From positions 1 through 63,379 of the forward strand of contig QHRU01000058.1 of the NCBI GenBank assembly GCA_003220225.1: a DNA stretch of 63,379 bases, read 5' to 3'. Shown piece after piece: positions 7,642 to 16,950 of the stretch. Source of the stretch: Candidatus Rokuibacteriota bacterium (GTDB taxonomy: Bacteria; Methylomirabilota; Methylomirabilia; Rokubacteriales; CSP1-6). Positions within the stretch are counted from its first letter, which is position 1; every line of letters starts with the position of its first letter. The notes under the pieces are model-generated. The model was not told the DNA's origin. It did no database searches and saw only the letters and a program-made list of their open reading frames with translations. The position numbers were made by a program, and so were the translations under genes.

Positions 7642-8411
7642 TGAGTCCCTCGCGCGTGTCGCGCTTCGTGCTGCCGTTGCTCGGGCTGGGCCTCGTGCTG
7701 ATGGTGTGGACGGCCCTCAGCCAGACCGTGGCCACGGACCTGCCGTCGCCCGCGAGGACGTGGACCGAGTCGCGCCGCTACGTGCTGGAGCCGTTCTTCA
7801 AAGACGGCGAGATGAACCAGGGGATCGGGCGCCTGGCCTTCTATTCGCTCGTGCGCGTGGGCAAAGGCTACCTGCTCGCGCTCCTGATCGGCACGCCGAT
7901 CGGCTTCATGCTCGGGCTCTCGCGGAAGTTCTACGAGACGTTCGACCCGATCATCCAGTTCCTGCGCCCGATCTCACCGCTGGCGTGGCTGCCGCTCGGG
8001 CTCGTGATCTTTCGCCAGTCCGAGCCCGCCGCCGTCTTCACGATCGCCCTCTGCGCGATGTGGCCGACCGTCATCAACACCGCGGTCGGCGTGCGCTCGA
8101 TCAGCCCGGACTACCTCAACGTCGGCCGCGTGCTGAAGCTCTCGCGCTTCCGCATGCTGAGCAAGATCATCGTGCCGGCGTCGCTGCCGTACGTGTTCAC
8201 CGGCTACCGGCTCTCGCTCGGCCTCGCGTGGCTCGTGATCGTCGCCTCCGAGATGCTGACCGGCACGCCGGGCGTCGGCGGCTTCCTGTGGCAGGAGTAC
8301 AACAGCCTCGTCTACTCGCACATCATCCTGAGCGTCATCACGATCGGCGCCATCGGCTTCCTGCTCGACCGCCTGATGGGGCTGCTCGAGGCGCGGCTGA
8401 AGGCGGTCTGA
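7641..8411 (+). CDS. nrtB: Nitrate ABC transporter permease
   Basis: A 256-residue inner-membrane permease of the BPD_transp_1 fold. It has an N-terminal helix (VLPLLGLGLVLMVWTAL), about five further helices, and the EAA-type coupling loop around residues 150-175 (SPDYLNVGRVLKLSRF). The sequence RPISPLAWLPLGL is typical of NrtB/SsuC permeases. Its ATG overlaps the stop of the binding-protein gene (TGATG) and its stop overlaps the ATG of the ATPase. Confidence 0.9.
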   Translation: MSPSRVSRFVLPLLGLGLVLMVWTALSQTVATDLPSPARTWTESRRYVLEPFFKDGEMNQGIGRLAFYSLVRVGKGYLLALLIGTPIGFMLGLSRKFYETFDPIIQFLRPISPLAWLPLGLVIFRQSEPAAVFTIALCAMWPTVINTAVGVRSISPDYLNVGRVLKLSRFRMLSKIIVPASLPYVFTGYRLSLGLAWLVIVASEMLTGTPGVGGFLWQEYNSLVYSHIILSVITIGAIGFLLDRLMGLLEARLKAV

Positions 8412-9190
8412 TGGCGTACCTCGACGTGCGCGCGGTCGAGAAGTCGTTCGTCACGCCGCGCGGGGTGACGCGCGTGCTGGGCGGCGCAAGCCTGTCGCTC
8501 GACGAGGGCGAGTTCGTCGCCATCGTCGGCTACTCGGGCTCGGGCAAGACCACGCTGATCTCGCTCATCGCCGGCCTGCTCGCCGCGGACGCCGGCGAGA
8601 TCGTGCTCGACGGCGCGCCGGTGACGGAGCCGGGCCCCGAGCGCGGCATCGTGTTCCAGCACTACTCGCTGCTGCCGTGGATGACCGTGTCCCAGAACGT
8701 CGCCCTGGCGGTGGACGCTGTGGACGGAGCCTCGCCCGCCGCGGAACGCCGGCGGCGCACCGACGAGCTCGTGGCGCTGGTCGGCCTGGCCGCCGCCGCC
8801 GGCAAGCGCCCGCGCGAGCTGTCGGGCGGCATGCGCCAGCGCGTGGCCGTCGCGCGCGGCCTGGCCATGCGGCCGAAGATCCTCTTGATGGACGAGCCGT
8901 TCAGCGCGCTCGACGCGCTCACTCGCGCGCGGCTCCAGGACGAGCTGCTCGCCATCTGGAACGAGCGGCGCACGACTGTCGTGCTCGTCACCAACGACGT
9001 CGACGAGGCGATCCTGCTCGCCGATCGCATCTACCCGATGACGCCGGGGCCCGGCGCCGTGCTCGGCCCGCCGATCGAGGTCGGCCTGCCGCGCCCGCGC
9101 GAGCGCCGGCACATGAGCCTGGCGCCGGCCTATCAGAAGGTGCGCCAGGGCATTGTCGAATTCCTGCGCGCGTGCCGGCGGGTGGCCTGA
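8411..9190 (+). CDS. nrtC: Nitrate ABC transporter ATP-binding protein 1
   Basis: A 259-residue ATPase with Walker A GYSGSGKTT, signature LSGGMRQRV and Walker B ILLMDEPFSALDA. The H-loop reads VTNDVDEA, with Asn in place of the usual His, whereas the partner ATPase below keeps VTHDVDEA. The pair may therefore have one weakened nucleotide site. There is no fused binding-protein domain as in cyanobacterial NrtC. The start overlaps the permease stop; 66 nt separate it from the second ATPase. Confidence 0.88.
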   Translation: MAYLDVRAVEKSFVTPRGVTRVLGGASLSLDEGEFVAIVGYSGSGKTTLISLIAGLLAADAGEIVLDGAPVTEPGPERGIVFQHYSLLPWMTVSQNVALAVDAVDGASPAAERRRRTDELVALVGLAAAAGKRPRELSGGMRQRVAVARGLAMRPKILLMDEPFSALDALTRARLQDELLAIWNERRTTVVLVTNDVDEAILLADRIYPMTPGPGAVLGPPIEVGLPRPRERRHMSLAPAYQKVRQGIVEFLRACRRVA

Positions 9191-9256
9191 CGTGCGGCCC
9201 TTTGTAGCGACGGCGCCAGCTCGGCTCGAGCCGCAGGTGGCCTGGTCGAGGCGGCC

Positions 9257-10027
9257 GTGAGGGCGTTCGTCGAAATCGCTGCGCTCGGCAAGACGTACGC
9301 GACGCCGGCCGGCCCGGCGGAGATCGTGCGCGACTTCAGCCTCTACGTCGACGAGGGCGAGTTCGTCTGCCTGCTCGGCCACTCGGGCTGCGGCAAGTCC
9401 ACGGTGCTCTCCATCCTCATGGGGCTGAACCAGGCGACCACGGGCGGTGTCGTGATCGGCGGCCGCGAGATCGACGGCCCGGGCACCGATCGCGGCGTCG
9501 TCTTCCAGTCGGCCACGCTGCTGCCGTGGATGTCGGTGCGCGCCAACGTGCGGCTGGCCGTCGACCAGGTGCGCCGTGCCCCCGGCGCCGGCGACGCCGA
9601 GGCCTACCTCGAGGCGGTGGGCCTCGACGGCCTCGGCGATCGCCTGCCGCGCGAATTGTCCGCCGGCATGCAGCAGCGTGTGGGCATCGCGCGGGCGTTC
9701 TCGCTGGAGCCGCGCCTGCTGCTGCTCGACGAGCCCTTCTCGCTGCTCGACGCGCTCACGCGCATGGATTGTCAAGATTTGCTGATGGCGCTCTGGGAGC
9801 GCACGCGGCGCACGGTCCTCATGGTCACGCACGACGTGGACGAGGCCTTGCTGCTCGCCGACCGCATCGTGCTGATGACGAGCGGACCGGCGGCGACGAT
9901 CGGCGAGATTCTCCGGGTGAAGTTCCCGCGCCCCCGCGTGCGCGAGGAGATCCTGTCGCGGCCGGATTATTTCTGGCTGCGCGACCAGGTGCTCGGCTTT
10001 CTCGAGGCGCAGCCCGTCCATGCCTGA
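9257..10027 (+). CDS. nrtD: Nitrate ABC transporter ATP-binding protein 2
   Basis: A 256-residue NrtD-like ATPase. Walker A is GHSGCGKST, the signature is LSAGMQQRV (Ala replacing the usual Gly), Walker B is LLLLDEPFSLLDA and the H-loop VTHDVDEA is intact. The GTG start at 9257 is supported by the first beta strand (FVEIAALGKTY). Its last 8 nt overlap the nitrate reductase gene, which couples transport to reduction. Two different ATPases per transporter suggests a heterodimer, as in NrtCD. Confidence 0.88.
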   Translation: MRAFVEIAALGKTYATPAGPAEIVRDFSLYVDEGEFVCLLGHSGCGKSTVLSILMGLNQATTGGVVIGGREIDGPGTDRGVVFQSATLLPWMSVRANVRLAVDQVRRAPGAGDAEAYLEAVGLDGLGDRLPRELSAGMQQRVGIARAFSLEPRLLLLDEPFSLLDALTRMDCQDLLMALWERTRRTVLMVTHDVDEALLLADRIVLMTSGPAATIGEILRVKFPRPRVREEILSRPDYFWLRDQVLGFLEAQPVHA

Positions 10028-12125
10028 GACGGCGACGCTGTGCCCGTACTGCGGTGTCGGCTGCGGCCTGCTCGTGGAGGTGCGCGAGGGCCGGGTCGCG
10101 CGCGTGCGCGGCGACCCCGCGCACCCGTCCAGCCTCGGCGATCTCTGCGCCAAGGCGGTCCACCTGCCGCCGACGCTGCGGACCGACGACCGGCTGCTGT
10201 ACCCGCACCTGCGCACGCGCCGCGACGCCGCGCTGTCGCGCGTGCCGTGGGACCTGGCGATTCGCACCGTGGCCGACCGCCTCGGCGAGATCGTCGCCGC
10301 TCACGGGCCGAAGGCGATCGCGTTCTACGCGTCCGGTCAGCTCACCACCGAGGAGTACTACGTCGCCGGAAAGCTGGCGAAAGGTTTCTTGAGGTCGAAC
10401 AACTTCGACACCAACTCGCGCCTGTGCATGGCCTCGGCCGCCGTCGGCTACACGCGGACGTTTGGCGCCGACGGCCCGCCGTGCTCCTACGAGGACGTCG
10501 ACGCCGCCGACGTCTTCTTGTTGATCGGCACCAACACCGCCGACTGCCACCCCGTGCTCTTCAAGCGCCTGCGCCGCCGCAAGGCCGCCGCGCCGGACGA
10601 CGTCGGCGTCATCGTCGCCGATCCCCGCTGGACCGAAACCGCGGACCTCGCGGACCTGCACCTGGCGCTGCGCCCCGGCTCGGACGTCGCCCTGCTCAAC
10701 GGGATGCTGCATGTGCTCGCACGCGAGGGCCTGCTCGATCGTGACTTCATCACCGCGCACACGACGGGCTGGGGCGCCGTCGAGCGCGAGATCGCCGCCT
10801 ACCCGCCGGAGCGGGCGGCCATCCTCACGGGGCTCTCGGCGGAGGCGATCGTCGCCGCCGCGCTCGCCTTCGGCCGCGCGCGCCGCGCGCTGACGCTCTG
10901 GAGCATGGGCGTCAACCAGAGCCGCATCGGCACCGACAAGACGGCGGCGATCCTCAACCTGCACCTGGCCACGGGGCAGATAGGGCGAGCGGGCGCCGGA
11001 CCGTTCTCGCTGACCGGCCAGCCGAACGCGATGGGCGGCCGCGAGACGGGCGGGCTCGCACATCTGCTGCCCGGCTATCGCTCGATCGGCGACGCCGCCG
11101 CGCGCGCGGTGGTCGAACGGCACTGGGGAGTGGAGCCGGGGACGATCCAGCCCGAGCCCGGGCGCGCGGCCCTCGAGATCTTCGAGGGCCTGACCACCGG
11201 CGAGGTGCGCGCGGTGTGGATCCTCTGCACGAACCCGGCGGCGTCGCTGCCCGACACCGATCTCGTCGAGCGCGCGCTGCGCCAGGCGGACCTCGTGATC
11301 GTGCAGGACGCGTATCACCCGACGGAGACGACGCGGTTCGCCGACGTGCTGCTGCCGGCCGCCCAGTGGCCCGAGAAGGACGGCGTCATGACGAGCTCCG
11401 AGCGCCGGCTGACGTACCTGCCGAGGCTCGTCCCACCGCCGGGCGAGGCGCTGCCCGACGCCGAGATCGTCACGCGCGTCGCGGCCGCGATGGGCTTCAA
11501 GGCCTGGTTCGCGTACGAGAGCGCGGCGGAGATCTTCGACGAGTTCGCGGCGCTGACGGCCGGGCGGCCCTGCGACTACTCGGGGTTGAGCCACGCGCGG
11601 CTGCGCGCGCGCCCCGTGCAGTGGCCGGCGCCCACGCCCGAGCATCCCGGCACCGCCCGGCTCTACGGCGACGGCGTCTTTCCGACGGCCGACGGCCGCG
11701 CGCGCTTCGTGCCCGTCGCCCACGCCGAGCCCGCCGAGCTCCCCGACCGCGCGTTTCCGCTGACCCTCACGACGGGCCGCGTGCGCGATCACTGGCACAC
11801 GCTGACGCGCACCGGGCAAGCCCCCGCGCTGCGCGCGCGCACGCCCGAGCCGATCGTCGAGGTCAACGTGGCCGACGCGCAGCGCGCGGGGATCCAGGAC
11901 GGGGACTTCGTGGAGGTCGCCTCGCGCCGCGGCAAGCTGATCGCCCAGTGCCGCGTGACCTCGGCCATCCGCGAAGGCGTCTGCTTCGCGCCGTTCCACT
12001 GGGGGCGCGGCCTCGGCTTCTACAAGAGCGCCAACAACCTCACGCTGAGCGCGCGCGATCCGCTGTCGCGTCAGCCGGAGCTCAAGGCATGCGCGGTGCG
12101 CTTGCGCCGCGTGGAGTCACCATGA
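10020..12125 (+). CDS. nasA: Assimilatory nitrate reductase catalytic subunit (NarB/NasA type)
   Basis: A 701-residue cytoplasmic molybdopterin oxidoreductase that reduces nitrate to nitrite. The N-terminal [4Fe-4S] motif is C8-x2-C11-x3-C15-x27-C43 (CPYCGVGC ... LCAKA). The Mo ligand is C136 in NSRLCMASA. The C-terminal molydop-binding domain begins near residue 580 (LTTGRVRDHWHT). The length matches ferredoxin- or flavodoxin-dependent NarB; there is no C-terminal extra [2Fe-2S] domain and no FAD partner nearby. It overlaps the gene before it by 8 nt and the next by 4 nt. Confidence 0.92.
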   Translation: MPETATLCPYCGVGCGLLVEVREGRVARVRGDPAHPSSLGDLCAKAVHLPPTLRTDDRLLYPHLRTRRDAALSRVPWDLAIRTVADRLGEIVAAHGPKAIAFYASGQLTTEEYYVAGKLAKGFLRSNNFDTNSRLCMASAAVGYTRTFGADGPPCSYEDVDAADVFLLIGTNTADCHPVLFKRLRRRKAAAPDDVGVIVADPRWTETADLADLHLALRPGSDVALLNGMLHVLAREGLLDRDFITAHTTGWGAVEREIAAYPPERAAILTGLSAEAIVAAALAFGRARRALTLWSMGVNQSRIGTDKTAAILNLHLATGQIGRAGAGPFSLTGQPNAMGGRETGGLAHLLPGYRSIGDAAARAVVERHWGVEPGTIQPEPGRAALEIFEGLTTGEVRAVWILCTNPAASLPDTDLVERALRQADLVIVQDAYHPTETTRFADVLLPAAQWPEKDGVMTSSERRLTYLPRLVPPPGEALPDAEIVTRVAAAMGFKAWFAYESAAEIFDEFAALTAGRPCDYSGLSHARLRARPVQWPAPTPEHPGTARLYGDGVFPTADGRARFVPVAHAEPAELPDRAFPLTLTTGRVRDHWHTLTRTGQAPALRARTPEPIVEVNVADAQRAGIQDGDFVEVASRRGKLIAQCRVTSAIREGVCFAPFHWGRGLGFYKSANNLTLSARDPLSRQPELKACAVRLRRVESP

Positions 12126-13630
12126 ACCGCATCGAGGCGATGAAGGCGGAGAAGGACGGCCTCGACGTGCAGGAGGACCTCGCCCGTTTCGCGCGCGAGG
12201 GCTGGAAGACGCTCGGCGACGACGACAAGGAGCGGCTCAAGTGGGTGGGCGTCTTCCATCGCCGGCCCACGCCGGGGCATTTCATGATGCGCGTGCGCAT
12301 GCCCAACGGCATCGTGAGCGCGGCGCAGGCGCGGCTGCTCGGCGAGATCACCCGGGAGGCGGGCCGCGCGTCGGGCCGCCCGATCGCCGACGTCACCACG
12401 CGCCAGCAGATCCAGCTGCGCTGGGTGACGCTCGAGAACGTGCCGGAGGTCATCGCACGGCTGGAAGCGGCGGGCCTCTCGAGCCTCCAGACGGGGATGG
12501 ACAACATCCGCGGCATCATCGGCTGCCCGGCCACGGGGCTGACACCGGGTGAGCTGCTCGACACCGCGCCGATCGCCACCGCCTTCCAGAAGATCTTCCT
12601 CGGCAACAAGGAGTTCACGAACCTGCCGCGCAAGTTCAACGTCACCATCACCGGCTGCCTGGAGCACTGCACGGGCGGCGAGACGCAGGACATCTCGCTC
12701 ACGCCGGCGGTGACGGGTCACGAGCCCGGCTTCAACCTCGCCGTCGGCGGCAAGCAGGGCTCGGGCGGGCCCGTCTTCGCCACGCCGCTCGACGCGTTCG
12801 TGCGACCGGACGAGGCGGCGGACGTGTGCGCAGCGATCGCGCTGGTCTTCCGCGACCACGGCCCGCGCGAGTCGCGCAGCAAGGCGCGCCTGGCGTTCCT
12901 GCTGGAGGTCTGGGGCGCCGCCCGCATGCGCGCGGAGCTGGAAAAGCGCCTGGGCCGCTCGCTGCCGCCCGCCGGCGCCGACGCGCGGCTGGCGACGCAC
13001 ACCGATCACGTCGGCGTCTTTCGTCAGAAGCAGGCCGGACTGAACTACGTCGGGCTCAAGACGCCGGTCGGGCGGCTGACGGGCGAGCAGCTTCTCGAGC
13101 TGGCGCGGCTGGCCGAGCAGTACGGCCGCGGCGAGCTGCGCTTCACGCCGCTGCAGAACGTGCTGCTGCCGCACGTGCCCGACGCCCGACTGGGCGACCT
13201 CACCCAGGAGCCGCTGCTGAGGGCGCTGCCCTACAACCCCTCCGAGGTCGCGCGCGGCCTCGTCGCGTGCACGGGCACCGACTTCTGCAACCTCGCGCTC
13301 ATCGACACCAAGACGCGCGCCCTGGCGCTCGCGAAGGAGTTCGAGGCACGCTTCGGCTCCACGCGGCCGATCGCCGTGCGCTGGTCGGGCTGCCCGGCGG
13401 GATGCGGCAATCACCACACGGCGGACATCGGGCTGCAGGGCTGCAAGGTGAAGGTCAACGGCAAGATCGTGGATGGCGTGCACGTCTTCGTCGGCGGCCG
13501 CGGCGGCGCCGACGCGCGCGCGGGTTTGCGCATCCTCGAGGATCTGCCGTGCGACCAGCTGCCGGAGGTGCTCGAGCGGCTCGTGCGCTTCTTCCCGCGC
13601 GCCGAGCGCAAGCCGGAGGCCGAGCCATGA
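12122..13630 (+). CDS. nirA: Ferredoxin-dependent nitrite reductase (siroheme)
   Basis: A 502-residue siroheme-[4Fe-4S] reductase that takes nitrite to ammonia with six electrons. The cluster and siroheme ligands are C383-x5-C389 (ACTGTDFC) and C424-x3-C428 (SGCPAGCGNH). Two ferrodoxin-like half-domains precede each lobe. The motif TTRQQIQLRW fits the siroheme-binding arginines. It follows the nitrate reductase with an ATGA overlap and precedes siroheme-synthesis genes, which favours nitrite over sulfite as substrate. Confidence 0.92.
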   Translation: MNRIEAMKAEKDGLDVQEDLARFAREGWKTLGDDDKERLKWVGVFHRRPTPGHFMMRVRMPNGIVSAAQARLLGEITREAGRASGRPIADVTTRQQIQLRWVTLENVPEVIARLEAAGLSSLQTGMDNIRGIIGCPATGLTPGELLDTAPIATAFQKIFLGNKEFTNLPRKFNVTITGCLEHCTGGETQDISLTPAVTGHEPGFNLAVGGKQGSGGPVFATPLDAFVRPDEAADVCAAIALVFRDHGPRESRSKARLAFLLEVWGAARMRAELEKRLGRSLPPAGADARLATHTDHVGVFRQKQAGLNYVGLKTPVGRLTGEQLLELARLAEQYGRGELRFTPLQNVLLPHVPDARLGDLTQEPLLRALPYNPSEVARGLVACTGTDFCNLALIDTKTRALALAKEFEARFGSTRPIAVRWSGCPAGCGNHHTADIGLQGCKVKVNGKIVDGVHVFVGGRGGADARAGLRILEDLPCDQLPEVLERLVRFFPRAERKPEAEP

Positions 13631-14397
13631 ATGGACGCCCGTTCGTCTCGTTCGTCGGCGCCGGCCCCGGCGACCCGGAGCTCGTCACGCTGAAGGCGCT
13701 CCGGCGCCTGCGCGAGGCCGACGTCGTGATCCACGATCGCCTCATCCCCGCCGCGCTGCTCGCCGAGGCGCCGGCGGACGCCGAGATCATCGACGCCGGC
13801 AAGGCGCCCGGCCGCCACTGCATGGGCCAGGCGCAGATCAACTGGCTCCTCGTCGATCGTGCGCGCCGCCGCGGGCGCGTCGTCCGGCTCAAGGGCGGCG
13901 ACCCCGCGATCTTCGGCCGGCTCGCCGAGGAGATCGACGCCGTGCGCGCGGGCGGTGTCGACTTCGAGGTCGTGCCCGGCGTCACGGCGGCCACCGCGGC
14001 CGCCGCGCGCGGCGGCATCTCGCTCACCGCCCGCGGCCACGCCTCGATGCTCGTGCTCGCGACCGGCAGCGACCACGCGGGGCGCGGCGTGGCGGCGCTC
14101 GACTGGGAGCTGCTGGCGCGCGCGGAGGCGACGCTGGTCTTCTACATGCCGATGCAGGGGCTCGACTCGATCACCACGGCGCTCACGGCCATGGGCCGCG
14201 ATCACCGCGAGCCCGCGCTGGTCGTCGAGCGCGCCGGCACGCCGGACGAGCGCGTCGTCGCGGGCCGGCTCGGCGACATCGCCGCGCGCTGCCGCGAGGC
14301 CTGCGTCGGCGCCCCGGCGCTCCTGCTCGTCGGGCCCACGGTGGACGCCGCGTCGGTTCCGCTCGCCGTGCGCCATCTCACCGCCGCGCAGGCCTGA
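13627..14397 (+). CDS. cobA: Uroporphyrinogen-III C-methyltransferase
   Basis: A 256-residue SAM-dependent methyltransferase making precorrin-2, the first step to siroheme. It has the P-loop-like VGAGPGDPELVTLKA, the motif VRLKGGDPAIFGR and VVPGVTAA, all diagnostic for the SUMT family. It overlaps nirA by 4 nt, so the cofactor is made alongside the enzyme that needs it. Its length matches stand-alone CobA, with no fused HemD or CysG domain. Confidence 0.93.
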   Translation: MNGRPFVSFVGAGPGDPELVTLKALRRLREADVVIHDRLIPAALLAEAPADAEIIDAGKAPGRHCMGQAQINWLLVDRARRRGRVVRLKGGDPAIFGRLAEEIDAVRAGGVDFEVVPGVTAATAAAARGGISLTARGHASMLVLATGSDHAGRGVAALDWELLARAEATLVFYMPMQGLDSITTALTAMGRDHREPALVVERAGTPDERVVAGRLGDIAARCREACVGAPALLLVGPTVDAASVPLAVRHLTAAQA

Positions 14398-14400
14398 GCG

Positions 14401-14988
14401 ATGCCCGACTATTTTCCCGCGTTCCTCGATCTGCGCGGCCGGCGCTGCCTGGTCGTCGGCGGCGGCGCTGTCGCCTCCCGCAAGGTGCACGGCCTGCTCG
14501 AGTGCGGCGCGCGCGTCGGCGTGGTGAGCCCGGCCCTCGTCCCCGCGCTGGCCCGACTCGTCGCCTCCGGCCGCATCGAGCACCGCGCGCGCGCGTTTCG
14601 CAAGGTCGACGCACGCGGCTGCGTGCTGGTCATCGCGGCCACCGGCGTCGCCGCCGTGGACGACGCCGTCGCCGAGGCGGCGCGTCGCCACGGCGCGCTC
14701 GTCAACGCGGTGGACCGGCCCGCCCGCTGCGACTTCATCTACGGCTCGGTCCTTCGCCGCGGTGAGCTGCAGATCGCCGTCTCCACGGGCGGCCGCGCGC
14801 CCGCGCTCGCCCGCGAGATCCGGCGGCGACTGGAGCCCGTGGTCGGCGCCGAGTACGCCGCGCTCGTCGAGCGCGTCGGCCGCGCGCGTCAGGCGGCGCG
14901 CGCCGGCGCGGTGACGCCCGCGCAACGGCTGGCCGCAGGCGAGCGCGTCGTGGCGGTGGCGCTCGGCGCACCCGTCGTTCGTCCCTGA
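14401..14988 (+). CDS. Precorrin-2 dehydrogenase / sirohydrochlorin ferrochelatase (CysG N-terminal type)
   Basis: A 195-residue protein with an NAD-binding Rossmann motif CLVVGGGAVASRKV near residue 15 and the CysG-B/Met8 core (NAVDRPARCDFIYGSVLRRG). It oxidises precorrin-2 to sirohydrochlorin and probably inserts iron. It starts 3 nt after cobA. With CobA it makes a split version of the CysG fusion of enterobacteria, completing siroheme supply for NirA. Confidence 0.9.
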   Translation: MPDYFPAFLDLRGRRCLVVGGGAVASRKVHGLLECGARVGVVSPALVPALARLVASGRIEHRARAFRKVDARGCVLVIAATGVAAVDDAVAEAARRHGALVNAVDRPARCDFIYGSVLRRGELQIAVSTGGRAPALAREIRRRLEPVVGAEYAALVERVGRARQAARAGAVTPAQRLAAGERVVAVALGAPVVRP

Positions 14989-15027
14989 CCCTCGCCAATC
15001 TCTGCGCATTCCTGCGGCACCCTGCCG

Positions 15028-15033
15028 TAAGAT
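15028..15033 (+). promoter_or_regulatory. -10 box close to the gdh start
   Basis: TAAGAT lies 6 nt before the ATG at 15040, with no Shine-Dalgarno between. This fits a leaderless or near-leaderless transcript for the dehydrogenase, separate from the upstream operon. No clear -35 is visible. Confidence 0.4.
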
Positions 15034-15039
15034 CGCTGT

Positions 15040-16272
15040 ATGCCCGGCTTCGAAGAGGTCAACTACTACTTCCGCAAGGCCGCGCGCGTGATGGACCTGT
15101 CGAGCGCGGTCGAGCGCATGCTCGTCACGCCGTACCGCGAGGTCAAGGTCGACGTCTCCATCACCATGGACAACGGCGAGCTGGGGACGTTCATCGGCTA
15201 CCGCGTCCAGCACGATCGCAGCCGCGGCCCCATGAAGGGCGGCCTCCGCTATCACAAGACGGTCGATCTCGACGAGGCGCTCGGCCTCGCCTCGCTCATG
15301 ACGTGGAAGACCGCCGTGGTGAACCTGCCGTACGGCGGCGCCAAGGGCGGCATCGCGGTGGATCCGGACCATCTGTCGCCCGGAGAGCTGGAACGACTGA
15401 CTCGAAAGTTCGTGCAGCAGATCCACGAGATCATCGGGCCGCAGACGGACATCCCGGCGCCCGACGTCAACACCAACGCGCAGGTGATGGCGTGGATCAT
15501 GGACGAGTACTCCAAGATGCACGGCTTCTCGCCGGCCGTCGTCACCGGCAAGCCGGTGGATCTCTTCGGCTCCCGCGGCCGCGAGGAGGCGACGGGCCGC
15601 GGCGCCGTGTTCGCGCTGGAGGAGTACCTCAAGGACGCGAAGCAGGGCGAGGTCCGCGGCAAGACGTTTGCGATCCAGGGCTTCGGCAACGTCGGCTCGT
15701 GGGCCGCGCGCTTCCTGCACGAGCGCGGCGGCAAGGTGATCGCCGTCTCCGACGTGAAGGGCGGCGTGCGCAACCCCGAGGGCCTCGACATCCCGCGCCT
15801 GATCGCGCATCAGGCGCAGCAGAAGACGGTCACCGGCTTTCCGGGCAGCGACTCGATCAGCAACGAGGATCTGCTGCTCCTGCCCGTCGACGTGCTGGTG
15901 CCCGCCGCGCTCGGCGGCGTCATCACCGAGGCCAACGTCAAGGACATCCGCGCGCGGCTGATCCTCGAGGCGGCGAATGCCCCCACCACGCCTCAGGCCG
16001 ACGAGGCCCTGGTCAACAACGGCGTCACCGTGCTGCCGGACATCTACGTCAACGCGGGCGGCGTCACCGTCTCCTACTTCGAGTGGGCGCAGAACATCCA
16101 GCAGTTCACGTGGGAGGAGGACAAGGTCAACGCGGAGCTGCACCGCCACATGCGCGACGCCTACGCGACGCTCGCGCGCGTCGTGCGCGAGCGCAAAGTG
16201 TCGTTCCGCACCGCCGCCTTCATCGTGGCCATCGGCCGCGTGGGGCGGGCCACCGTGCTGCGCGGAGTCTGA
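15040..16272 (+). CDS. gdhA: Glutamate dehydrogenase (Glu/Leu/Phe/Val dehydrogenase family)
   Basis: A 410-residue hexameric-type glutamate dehydrogenase that joins ammonia to 2-oxoglutarate. The substrate segment is GGLRYHKTV, the active-site Lys is in PYGGAKGGI, the conserved Asp in PAPDVNTNAQVMAW, and the NAD(P) Rossmann motif in IQGFGNVGSWAA. The position directly after nitrite reductase and siroheme genes closes the path from nitrate to glutamate. It has its own near-leaderless promoter. Cofactor preference (NADH or NADPH) cannot be told safely. Confidence 0.9.
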   Translation: MPGFEEVNYYFRKAARVMDLSSAVERMLVTPYREVKVDVSITMDNGELGTFIGYRVQHDRSRGPMKGGLRYHKTVDLDEALGLASLMTWKTAVVNLPYGGAKGGIAVDPDHLSPGELERLTRKFVQQIHEIIGPQTDIPAPDVNTNAQVMAWIMDEYSKMHGFSPAVVTGKPVDLFGSRGREEATGRGAVFALEEYLKDAKQGEVRGKTFAIQGFGNVGSWAARFLHERGGKVIAVSDVKGGVRNPEGLDIPRLIAHQAQQKTVTGFPGSDSISNEDLLLLPVDVLVPAALGGVITEANVKDIRARLILEAANAPTTPQADEALVNNGVTVLPDIYVNAGGVTVSYFEWAQNIQQFTWEEDKVNAELHRHMRDAYATLARVVRERKVSFRTAAFIVAIGRVGRATVLRGV

Positions 16273-16283
16273 GAGGAGACGCC

Positions 16284-16814
16284 ATGACGCAATCCGAGGC
16301 GAGCAAGGTCATTCGCGGCGTGCTCTGCCGCGGCCTCTCGTACGAGCAGACCGAGCAGATCCTCAAGGCGATGGTGCCGGTGAAGGCCGAGACCGGCCTC
16401 GTCGTCTTCAAGGAAGGCGAGCGGCCACAAGGCTTGATGGTGCTGCTCGAGGGCACGGCGGAGGTGTTCAAGGAGGGCCGCGGCAAGAAGGGCAGCGACC
16501 AGGTGCTCGCCACCATCCCCGCGCCGACGGTGCTCGGCGAGATCAGCCTGCTGACGGAAGGCCCGCACACCGCCAGCGTCCGCGCGAAGACGGCGTGCGA
16601 GTTCAGCCTGCTCACGACGACGCAGTTCCACCGCCTCCTGCGCGAGGAGAGCCTGGCCGCCTACAAGGTCATCGCGACCCTGGCCGAGGTGCTCGCGCGG
16701 CGGCTCCAGCGGATGGACGAGAAGTTCGTCGAGGTCTCGCGCAGGTCACCCTCCGCGCACGTCGAGGAGCTGACCGCGTTCAAGCAGAAGCTCTTCACGG
16801 AGTGGAGCTTCTAG
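16284..16814 (+). CDS. Cyclic nucleotide-binding domain protein
   Basis: A 176-residue protein made of a single CAP-type cyclic-nucleotide-binding beta-barrel (residues ~10-140; FKEGERPQGLMVLLEGTAEV, VLGEISLLTEGPHTASVRA) and a C-terminal helix. The phosphate-binding cassette is partly kept: GEISLL followed by TASVRA has the Glu and the Arg region. There is no helix-turn-helix DNA-binding domain. The start has a GAGAGGAGAC ribosome site and it follows gdh by 11 nt, so it may regulate or tether something in nitrogen or energy signalling; the partner is unknown. Confidence 0.8.
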   Translation: MTQSEASKVIRGVLCRGLSYEQTEQILKAMVPVKAETGLVVFKEGERPQGLMVLLEGTAEVFKEGRGKKGSDQVLATIPAPTVLGEISLLTEGPHTASVRAKTACEFSLLTTTQFHRLLREESLAAYKVIATLAEVLARRLQRMDEKFVEVSRRSPSAHVEELTAFKQKLFTEWSF

Positions 16815-16950
16815 CGCCACACCCGGCGGCGGATCTCCTGAACGCGACCGAGGAAGGCTGCGGGCGGGGCGTCGCGTTCGAGGCGCTGGTCTGTCGACGT
16901 TCTCATACAGTTGACCAGCGTGTCCGCCGCGTCCAAGAGTACCGTGCGCG

